A stretch of 64,000 nucleotides of DNA, taken from positions 1 through 64,000 of the forward strand of contig CAKXXW010000004.1 in assembly GCA_934378145.1 (NCBI GenBank), in the 5' to 3' direction. Position 1 is the stretch's first letter. Each line of letters starts with the position of its first letter. The stretch comes from an uncultured Eubacteriales bacterium (GTDB lineage: Bacteria > Bacillota > Clostridia > Oscillospirales > CAG-272). The position numbers and the translations under genes were made by a program. The notes below the pieces were generated by a model that saw nothing but the letters and a program-made list of their open reading frames with translations, made no database searches and was not told the DNA's origin. Shown here one piece after another: positions 57,749 through 64,000 of the stretch.

Positions 57749-59242
57749 TTAATTACCTCCCAATTTGGTGTTGATTTCCGTTATTGCGGTTTCCATCGGA
57801 GTCTTGTGGCTGCCGAAGTCGGATTTCCAGGTGTTCTTGCCGGAGATGATGACCTCTGTGAAGTGCTTTGAGGCGTAGTAGCTGTCGATATTGAATATCC
57901 TTCCTGCTTCAAAGACTATACTCGATCTGATTATATCGAACATTTCTCTCGCCATCGGGTCGGTGGTGTACCTTGCCTTCATAACGACATCGAAGAGAGG
58001 CGTGGTGACATTTCTGTGCGATTCGGAAGCAAGGCACTCAAGGGTCGCTGCCGACTCATTCTGCTTATCCTCGGATATGTACGAGGGGATGCAGTACATG
58101 GTGAAGGGATGTCCGACATTGGTGTAGAAGTTCTGGTTCTTCGTGAGCTTCGGGTTCGGGACTATGCCGTAGTCGAAGTCGATGTTCTTCGCCGAAGCGG
58201 AGCTGTCCTTACCGTAGATGATGAACACGCGGTCGGTGGTGAAGAGCGCCTGCTTGTTGAAGAACAGGTCACGGATGCTCGTGCTGTTCTTGTACGATAC
58301 ATCGTCGGACTGGATGAAGGATATCATGCGGTCGATGAAGTCGGAGATCTTTACGCTGCCGTACTCCTTGCCGAGCGAGAGAGTGCCGTCATTGTTGTCA
58401 ACGGAGAAGATGCCCGCGGCGGTCTGATAAGCGTCGATGTTTGTATTGTAAAGCACGCAGCCGTACATTTCGGTCGCGCCCGATTCGTGCTTGCCTTCGC
58501 AGATCTCGAAGAATTTGTCGAATGTCCATTCGTTTTTCTTTACGAGCTGCATCGGATCCTCTACATCGGTGTAGCTCTTGATGAGGTCCATGTTGTAGAA
58601 GGTCGCTTCCATCATCCAGAGAAGGTTCGTGGAGATGTCGCCCGAGCAGAAGTAGAGGTTATTGCCGACGGTAACCTGGCTTACGAGGGAGTCGGGCCAC
58701 CACGGCTTGCTGAAATCGAGGTACTCAAGCTCGTTGAGCTTTGCATTGAGACCTCTGAGCGCAAGTGTGGGAGCTACGCGGCTGTAGCAGGCTACGATGT
58801 CGTATTCCTTGGTGCCGTCCCTGTCCGCTTCGACTCTTTCGACATATGCCGCCATCCTCGTAGAGTTGCTGTCGCCCGGCTGCTCGACGAAGTTGAAGTC
58901 AACGCCGAGTCTCTCGGAAAGGGCATCCGCACGGGCAATGAGAGCGTCATTGATCGTGTCGCCGTTGGTCTGCTGTTCCTTCGGGAAGAACTCCATGTTG
59001 GTGTGTTCTTTCCAATAGAGCATCGTCATTGTCCTGTTGATCTTGAGATCGGTGGGAATGCCGTCCGGTTCGAAGGCGTCTGTGACGCTGTCGGTCGGTT
59101 TGTCGGTTACCTTACCGTCATCGGCTTTGGTGCCGCTGTCCGTTTTCGAATCCTCGCCGTTGTTGCCGGTCGTTGTACACGCAACGAGCGCCGGAATGAG
59201 CATAGCGAGGCAGAGAACGAGTGCGATTATACGCAGTTTCAT
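57749..59242 (-). CDS. Solute-binding-like lipoprotein, copy 2
   Basis: Lipobox IPALVACTTTG (Cys22), charged linker, and a 497-residue family-1-like binding fold: TMTMLYWKEHTNMEFF-like start, YDIVACYSRVAPTLALRG, YFCSGDISTNLLWMMEATFYN, WTFDKFFEICEGKH and LECLASESHRNVTTPL. It is paralogous to 52585-54072 over its length. Followed directly by a GLUG surface gene, as copy 1 is, and again without permeases. Own promoter at 59278-59306 and GGAGG at about -12. Confidence 0.8.
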   Translation of the reverse strand: MKLRIIALVLCLAMLIPALVACTTTGNNGEDSKTDSGTKADDGKVTDKPTDSVTDAFEPDGIPTDLKINRTMTMLYWKEHTNMEFFPKEQQTNGDTINDALIARADALSERLGVDFNFVEQPGDSNSTRMAAYVERVEADRDGTKEYDIVACYSRVAPTLALRGLNAKLNELEYLDFSKPWWPDSLVSQVTVGNNLYFCSGDISTNLLWMMEATFYNMDLIKSYTDVEDPMQLVKKNEWTFDKFFEICEGKHESGATEMYGCVLYNTNIDAYQTAAGIFSVDNNDGTLSLGKEYGSVKISDFIDRMISFIQSDDVSYKNSTSIRDLFFNKQALFTTDRVFIIYGKDSSASAKNIDFDYGIVPNPKLTKNQNFYTNVGHPFTMYCIPSYISEDKQNESAATLECLASESHRNVTTPLFDVVMKARYTTDPMAREMFDIIRSSIVFEAGRIFNIDSYYASKHFTEVIISGKNTWKSDFGSHKTPMETAITEINTKLGGN

Positions 59243-59277
59243 TATTTTACCTCCGTAAAAATATTTTACTTCGATAT

Positions 59278-59306
59278 ATTATATCAAAACAGGCGGCAAA
59301 AGTCAA
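59278..59306 (-). promoter_or_regulatory. Promoter for the second solute-binding/GLUG pair
   Basis: Minus strand TTGACT (59301-59306), 17-base spacer, TATAAT (59278-59283). Confidence 0.75.
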
Positions 59307-59355
59307 GAGGGGTGTATATTTTTGTTTGTTATGACAAAAAAGAAATATCGGACGG

Positions 59356-59384
59356 TTGACAAAAACGCGCTGGTATGGTACACT
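59356..59384 (+). promoter_or_regulatory. Promoter for the serine hydrolase gene
   Basis: TTGACA (59356-59361), 17-base spacer, TACACT (59379-59384). Confidence 0.65.
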
Positions 59385-59415
59385 TTTCCGAAAGAAATAT
59401 GCGGAGGTAACCGAA

Positions 59416-60264
59416 ATGTTTATTGATGCGATAATTGATGAATTCGGCAGGAGAAATATACGCCTTTACTCGATAACCGAGATAAAGGACGGATGCGCCG
59501 ATGTGAGGTACATAACGCCGGCATCGGCGTGCCACAACAGCTATTCGGTGGCAAAGGCATTCACCGTAACGGCGCTCGGGATGCTCTTTGATGAGGGAAA
59601 GCTCTCGCCCGAGGAGAGGGTCTTCGACATTCTGCGCGATTCCTTTCCGGAGGATCACGACAAAAAATGGGAGCAGGTGACGCTTCACGACACCATGCTC
59701 CACAAAATGGGGATAGACAAGGGCTTCCTTGATATAGACACCGAGGATATAAGGACATACGGGACGCAGGACTTCCTGCGCTACGCCTTCGGCAAGCCCC
59801 TGCCGCTTCCGGTCGGCGAAAAATATGTTTACAGCGACGCGGCATACTATATCCTGTCGCGCGTCGTGGCGGTGAAGGCGGGATGTGATATGCTTGCCTA
59901 TATGCGCCCGAGGCTTTTTGTGCCGCTTGAGTTTCAGGAGGTCGCGTGGAGCGTCTGTCCCTTCGGATATTCCATCGGGGCGACGGGGCTTTACATAAAG
60001 ACCTGCGACATGGCAAAGCTCGGTCAGGTCTACCTTGACGGCGGTATCTATAACGGAAAGCGCATAATATCACAGGAATGGCGCGACCTTGTATTCAAAA
60101 ACGGCTACGAGCTTAAAAGAAGGTCGGCGCGTGAGGCGTACACGAAGGGCGGTATGTACGGACAGAGGCTCTATGTCTCGGTCGAAGACAACTGTGTCAT
60201 AGCATGGCATGCCTTCGACAAGACCGGAGGGACAAAGGACATCATGGAGAGCCTCGGGCTCTGA
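59416..60264 (+). CDS. Serine hydrolase, beta-lactamase/PBP-like (class C type)
   Basis: ATG 59416 has GGAGG 9 to 13 bases upstream; the upstream extension is promoter DNA. The 282-residue cytosolic-looking protein (no signal peptide) has the SxxK motif SVAK, YSD in place of YxN (KYVYSDAAYY), and a late region WHAFDKTGG that may supply the third motif. Such proteins include esterases, D-peptidases and peptide hydrolases; antibiotic resistance is not implied, since most members do not hydrolyse beta-lactams and this one is not exported. Confidence 0.85.
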   Translation: MFIDAIIDEFGRRNIRLYSITEIKDGCADVRYITPASACHNSYSVAKAFTVTALGMLFDEGKLSPEERVFDILRDSFPEDHDKKWEQVTLHDTMLHKMGIDKGFLDIDTEDIRTYGTQDFLRYAFGKPLPLPVGEKYVYSDAAYYILSRVVAVKAGCDMLAYMRPRLFVPLEFQEVAWSVCPFGYSIGATGLYIKTCDMAKLGQVYLDGGIYNGKRIISQEWRDLVFKNGYELKRRSAREAYTKGGMYGQRLYVSVEDNCVIAWHAFDKTGGTKDIMESLGL

Positions 60265-60267
60265 ACT

Positions 60268-61821
60268 TCAGCTGTCTTTGTCCTTTCTGAACACCCCGCG
60301 GAGCCATTCGCGGTCCTCGCGGTCAAGGGTCCCCGTGATCGCGAGCATGATAAGGTAGAGAAGTATCGCCGTGAGGATATGGAGCGTCAGAGAGAGCCAC
60401 GGTATGCTTATCTGCGGCAGGAAACGGAAGGCGAGGCTCGTGAAGACGGTCGAACCTACGGTACACAGCAGTGGCTTGAGTATCCACGGGATGAGCCTCG
60501 GCTTCATTCCCGACGAGCACAGGAGCCTTGTCGCGCTGAGACCGAAATTCAGCACCTCCATGGCGAAAACTATGAAGATGTAGCCGTTTATGCCGAAGCG
60601 GGGGATGAGGAGCTTCACAAGTACCACGGAGATTGCCGCGTCGATGATGTTGATGTTCATTGAGTAGAACTGGTGTCCGAGACCTTTCAGCATGGCATCG
60701 GTCGTGCTGTCAAGGTACATGACGGGGATCAGCGGGGCGAGCAGGCGGATATATTCGGCGGCTTCCTCACTGTTGTAGAAGAGCATACCTATCTCGCCCG
60801 AAAAGCAGAGAAGTATCCCCGAAACTCCTATCGAAAATATCAGAGAAAACTGCCATACGCGTCCGGCGATATACCGGACGCGGTTTTTATGTCCGCGTGC
60901 GAGGCAGTCGGAAAGCTCGGGGATCGTCATTCCGGCAAAGGAGGCGATGAGCGCCGCAGGGAAAAGTATGACCGGAAACGCCATGCTCTGGAATGTGCCG
61001 TAGGCGGCGAGGGAGTGTTCGCGTGAGGCTCCGCTCTTTCTCAGCCCGTCGGGGATGAGGATATGCTCGACCGTCAGCAGTCCCGAGCGCGCATAGGTCG
61101 AAAAAGCGACCGGCAGCGCGATGCCGAGCAGCCTTGCCGTGACCGCTCCTCCGTTTTCCGTTCTGCCCGAGCCTTTCAGGTATTTTTTCCTGTCGCGTAT
61201 GTAGAGTATCATCATAAGGAAAAACGAGAAGATCTCCGACACCGTACTGCCGAGGATTAGGGCTATGCAGGCGTTTTCGATGCCTTCCGGAAGCACCGAC
61301 ATGAGCAGAAGGGTCGTGACGGTTATCTTTATCGCCTGTTCGGCGACCTGCGATGCGGCGTTCTTCGCCACGCGGCGTACCGCCGTGAAGTAGCCGTTCA
61401 GCGCCGAGCAGACGGCTATCAGCGGCAAGGATATTGCCATAAGGCGCAAAGGCACGAGCGTCCTCTGATCGTCGAGCCAGTGCGAGCTTATCACGGGGGC
61501 GAGGAAGAAGAGCAGTGATGCCGCCGATATGCCGAAGAAGACCGAATAGGCAAAGCATCTCTGCATCGAGGCTATGGCAAGGCTGTCGTCGTCGTGTCCG
61601 AGCGCCTCGGCGACCATACGCGTCGTCGCGAGCGATATTCCCGAGGTCGCAAGGGTCAGCGCGAATCCGTAGACGCTCGATATGAGCGAGAAGAGTCCGA
61701 GCGCCTCGGCTCCGACCTTATTCGATACGAAAACATTGAAAGCCAGCGCCACGCCCCTCATAAAGAGCGTCGTAAGTGTAAGAAGTGCCGCATTGCAAAG
61801 ATACTGTTTGAGCCTTTTCAT
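60268..61821 (-). CDS. Polysaccharide/lipid flippase of the MATE-like SpoVB/MurJ superfamily
   Basis: 517 residues with about 14 membrane helices. The N-terminus LKQYLCNAALLTLTTLFMR, NVFVSNKVGAEALGLFSLI, GYFTAVRRVAKNAASQVAEQ and PVMYLDSTTDAMLKGLGHQFYS are typical of the SpoVB/PST clade of Bacillota. These export lipid-linked glycans, e.g. for cortex or surface polysaccharide. The gene converges with the serine hydrolase gene (3 bases between stops). Whether it is SpoVB itself cannot be decided from one sequence. Confidence 0.85.
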   Translation of the reverse strand: MKRLKQYLCNAALLTLTTLFMRGVALAFNVFVSNKVGAEALGLFSLISSVYGFALTLATSGISLATTRMVAEALGHDDDSLAIASMQRCFAYSVFFGISAASLLFFLAPVISSHWLDDQRTLVPLRLMAISLPLIAVCSALNGYFTAVRRVAKNAASQVAEQAIKITVTTLLLMSVLPEGIENACIALILGSTVSEIFSFFLMMILYIRDRKKYLKGSGRTENGGAVTARLLGIALPVAFSTYARSGLLTVEHILIPDGLRKSGASREHSLAAYGTFQSMAFPVILFPAALIASFAGMTIPELSDCLARGHKNRVRYIAGRVWQFSLIFSIGVSGILLCFSGEIGMLFYNSEEAAEYIRLLAPLIPVMYLDSTTDAMLKGLGHQFYSMNINIIDAAISVVLVKLLIPRFGINGYIFIVFAMEVLNFGLSATRLLCSSGMKPRLIPWILKPLLCTVGSTVFTSLAFRFLPQISIPWLSLTLHILTAILLYLIMLAITGTLDREDREWLRGVFRKDKDS

Positions 61822-61907
61822 CTTTTTTCTCCTTCCGTTTGTCCTGATATATAAAGATATGACGCTTCCGGACAGGTTAGAATTTTTATTTCGGGGCGTT
61901 ATGCTTA

Positions 61908-61936
61908 TTTACAATCGCGGAATAATATGATATAAT
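61908..61936 (+). promoter_or_regulatory. Promoter for the kinase-like/DUF1343 pair
   Basis: TTTACA (61908-61913), 17-base spacer, TATAAT (61931-61936), just before AAGGAGGG and the start codon. Confidence 0.7.
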
Positions 61937-61956
61937 AAAATCAAGGAGGGATCGGA

Positions 61957-62586
61957 ATGAAAAGAAATATTGCAGTGACCATCGCAAGACAGTACGGAAG
62001 CGGAGGCAGAGAGATCGGAAACCGCGTCGCCGATATACTCGGGGTCAAGGTATATGACCGCGAGCTTATCACGATGGCGGCGAGCAAGAGCGGTCTGCCC
62101 GCCGATTCGCTTGACCATGTTGACGAGAAGGCGACGAACAGCCTTCTTTACACCCTTGCCATGGGGTCGTCCCTTTTCGGCAGTTCGGCGGCGGGCTTCA
62201 ATATGCCGGTCAACGACAAGCTCTTTATCGTCCAATCCGAGATAATCGGAAATATCGCGGACAGCGAGAGCTGTGTTATCGTCGGGCGCTGCGGGGACTA
62301 TGTGCTTCGCGATCATCCGGGTACTCTCAGCGTGTTCGTCTACGCTCCGTCCGAGGAGAGGATAAAACGCATCATGGAGCGCCACTCGGTCGGGTATGAT
62401 GAGGCGAAGGAGCTTATGAACAAGACCGACAGGCGCAGAATAAACTATTACAACTTCTATACCGGCAGAAAATGGGGCAAATTCGATCACTACGATCTTA
62501 TGATAAACAGCCACCTGCTCGGCATCGAAGGCTCGGCGCAGATAATCGCCGATATGGCTGAAAGGTTCCGGAACAGTGAAGATTAA
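61957..62586 (+). CDS. Cytidylate kinase-like family protein
   Basis: 209 residues with the P-loop-like TIARQYGSGGREIGNRVADI at 8-27, YDRELITMAASKSG and VIVGRCGDYVLRDHPG, then a lid-like basic segment (MERHSVGYDEAKELMNKTD). This is the AAA-type 'cytidylate kinase-like' family of anaerobes, distinct from the true Cmk by length and motif spacing; its substrate is not established. AAGGAGGG precedes the start. It overlaps the next gene by 11 bases. Confidence 0.85.
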   Translation: MKRNIAVTIARQYGSGGREIGNRVADILGVKVYDRELITMAASKSGLPADSLDHVDEKATNSLLYTLAMGSSLFGSSAAGFNMPVNDKLFIVQSEIIGNIADSESCVIVGRCGDYVLRDHPGTLSVFVYAPSEERIKRIMERHSVGYDEAKELMNKTDRRRINYYNFYTGRKWGKFDHYDLMINSHLLGIEGSAQIIADMAERFRNSED

Positions 62587-63709
62587 GGGCAGGCAGAAGG
62601 TCCTCAACGGCGTTGACAGGCTTGACACAGCCTCGTCCCTTCTCCGCGGGAAGCGGATTGGGCTTCTCACGAACGCTTCGGGAGTAGACAGGAATGCCGT
62701 GCCGACAGTCGACCTTATCGCGGATAAATATGACCTTACGGTGCTTTTTGCCCCCGAACACGGGATCAGGACGAATCTTCAGGACGGACGCTGGGGCGAC
62801 GACGCGAAGGATCCCGAGACGGGCGCAAAGCTCGTTACCGTCCGCCACGGGGAGAGCGAAGACCTCAAGGCGGCGCTTGAAGAAATTGATGTCCTTGTCT
62901 ACGACATTCAGGATGTCGGGGCAAGGTTCTATACCTATATCTACTGCCTTGCCGACCTCATGAGGCTTTGCGCCGGGGCGGGCAGGGAGGTGGTCGTTCT
63001 CGACCGTATAAACCCCATCGGGGGCATCGGGATCGAGGGCGCTCTGCTTGAGGAAAAATATTTTTCGGGCATCGGGGAATTTCCGATACCGACGCGCTAC
63101 GGACTGACCGTCGGCGAGCTTGCGAAGTTCATAAACAGGGAATACGGCATAAACTGCCGGCTGAATGTTGTACCCTGCGCCGGATGGGACAGAAGGCTTT
63201 TTGCCGATGACACCGACCTTCTGTGGGTCAATCCGTCGCCGAACATAACCTCGGTCAACTGCGCGATAAACTATGTCGGGACCTGTATATTCGAGGCCAC
63301 GAACATCTCGGAGGGAAGGGGAACGACACGGCCCTTCGACCTTGTCGGTGCGCCCTTTGTCGATTCGGCGCGCCTGGCTCAGAGGATGACGGCACTGAAG
63401 CTCGACGGAGTCGTCTTCCGCCGCGCCTTCTTTACGCCGCAGTTCGGCAAATACGCGGGCGAGACATGCGAGGGGGTCGAGCTTCATATACGCGACCGTG
63501 CGTCGTATTCGCCCTTTGAGACGATGCTTTACCTTTACCGCGAGCTGTCGTACTACCGTGAATTCGAGGCGAAGGAGCAGAGCGTCTGCCTGCGCTTCGG
63601 GAACGATTCCCTCTGCGGCGAATATGTCGATCCGGAGGCGATAATGAAGGCATGCGCGGCGCCTCTCAGAGCATATATGAAGAAGGCGTCTGCCTACCTC
63701 ATATACTGA
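62576..63709 (+). CDS. DUF1343 protein, NamZ-like exo-beta-N-acetylmuramidase
   Basis: NamZ enzymes of this family remove terminal N-acetylmuramic acid from wall fragments. The 377-residue protein shows the family landmarks GKRIGLLTNASGVDRN, FAPEHGIRTNLQDG, VYDIQDVGARFYTYIY, VLDRINPIGG, and ISEGRGTTRPFDLVGAPFVD. No signal peptide is visible, whereas many family members are exported, so recycling of imported muropeptides is possible. The start is GTG 62576, overlapping the upstream gene by 11 bases with AAAGG upstream, implying coupling. Confidence 0.9.
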   Translation: MKIKGRQKVLNGVDRLDTASSLLRGKRIGLLTNASGVDRNAVPTVDLIADKYDLTVLFAPEHGIRTNLQDGRWGDDAKDPETGAKLVTVRHGESEDLKAALEEIDVLVYDIQDVGARFYTYIYCLADLMRLCAGAGREVVVLDRINPIGGIGIEGALLEEKYFSGIGEFPIPTRYGLTVGELAKFINREYGINCRLNVVPCAGWDRRLFADDTDLLWVNPSPNITSVNCAINYVGTCIFEATNISEGRGTTRPFDLVGAPFVDSARLAQRMTALKLDGVVFRRAFFTPQFGKYAGETCEGVELHIRDRASYSPFETMLYLYRELSYYREFEAKEQSVCLRFGNDSLCGEYVDPEAIMKACAAPLRAYMKKASAYLIY

Positions 63710-63744
63710 AAAATAAAAAATTTCCGCAAAGTGAAAAAAGCCCC

Positions 63745-63773
63745 TTGACACAGAGGGCTGTATGCATTATCAT
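63745..63773 (+). promoter_or_regulatory. Promoter for rubredoxin
   Basis: TTGACA (63745-63750), 17-base spacer, TATCAT (63768-63773). Confidence 0.75.
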
Positions 63774-63807
63774 AATAAGGCATTTTTTCGGGAAGGGAGG
63801 GAAAATG

Positions 63808-63999
63808 ATGAAGCTGTATGTCTGCGAGCTGTGCGGATACGAATACAATCCCAAGGAAGGCGACCCGGATAACGGGATCGAGCCGGGGACCGAATTCGAG
63901 GATCTGCCCGCCGACTGGGTCTGCCCGCTTTGCGGCGCGGGGAAAGAGGACTTCGAGACCGAAGAAGTCGAAGATAATGAATCTATACTTGACGAGTGA
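63808..63999 (+). CDS. Rubredoxin with acidic C-terminal tail
   Basis: Small one-iron electron carrier, used in anaerobes with superoxide reductase or rubrerythrin. GGGAGG at 63795-63800 fits ATG 63808 (7-base spacing) better than ATG 63805. The 63 residues contain the two Cys pairs YVCELCGYEYNPKEGD and WVCPLCGAGKEDF in normal positions. About ten extra residues (EEVEDNESILDE) follow the usual 52-54-residue core. It has its own promoter; whatever follows is outside the window. Confidence 0.93.
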   Translation: MKLYVCELCGYEYNPKEGDPDNGIEPGTEFEDLPADWVCPLCGAGKEDFETEEVEDNESILDE

Positions 64000-64000
64000 A

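Noticed and set aside
58016..59359. Long plus-strand frame opposite the second solute-binding lipoprotein
   Set aside because: Shadow frame; the minus-strand gene has a signal peptide, lipobox, promoter and paralogue.

Overview
The window looks like a chromosomal piece of an anaerobic, spore-forming-lineage Bacillota (class Clostridia, probably a gut or rumen organism). This is inferred from spoVT, a SpoVB-like flippase, type II pantothenate kinase, clostridial-type thymidine kinase, RqcH, rubredoxin, many lipoproteins, strong Shine-Dalgarno sites and promoters with 17-base spacers. No rRNA, tRNA or CRISPR array was seen.

Bases 1-29.5 kb are mostly core genome: the end of a long prepilin-like surface protein whose base composition changes abruptly mid-gene; an ABC1-kinase/phasin-like pair; a dut-maf-mreBCD-CPBP protease-PBP2 operon for nucleotide hygiene and rod-shape wall synthesis; an M42 peptidase with a lipoprotein; YitT; topB-tdk; an orphan sugar-importer ATPase (MsmK/UgpC type); rsuA-tex; pfkA; an acidic membrane protein; divergent coaW and HAD phosphatase-rqcH; and spoVT.

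Bases 29.8-45.2 kb are an accessory region, more AT-rich at its left end. It starts with a gene interrupted by an in-frame TGA and a Tn916-like tyrosine recombinase bracketed by a perfect 19-bp inverted repeat. A transglutaminase-like gene and a tight co-directional cluster follow: GrpE-like, Hsp70 without the alpha-helical lid, a large J-like/zinc-ribbon/FN3 protein, a zinc-ribbon GTPase, an 862-residue GTPase-associated protein, a small membrane protein, a second membrane-anchored zinc-ribbon GTPase, and a membrane metalloprotease with an HECGH motif. It resembles the predicted 'double GTPase/GAP1' conflict systems, here coupled to a complete dedicated Hsp70 machine and a site-2-type protease. 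It is the best candidate for an undescribed system. A 40-residue acidic peptide gene ends the region.

Bases 45.2-64 kb carry a 170-bp MITE-like element, a frameshifted SGNH/discoidin lipoprotein, and two surface-carbohydrate modules. One is a five-gene operon (isomerase, solute-binding lipoprotein, GLUG/MucBP surface protein, metallo-beta-lactamase-fold lipoprotein, GH127-like enzyme) divergent from an AraC regulator; the other is a paralogous solute-binding/GLUG pair. Neither has permease genes. The two GLUG proteins share an unusual Cys-x-x-Cys-x-Gly-Phe plus membrane helix plus basic tail. A serine hydrolase, a SpoVB-like flippase, a cytidylate-kinase-like protein with a DUF1343 (NamZ-like) muramidase, and rubredoxin close the window. 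Multi-hairpin dispersed repeats occur at 11.5, 46.9 and 47.1 kb.
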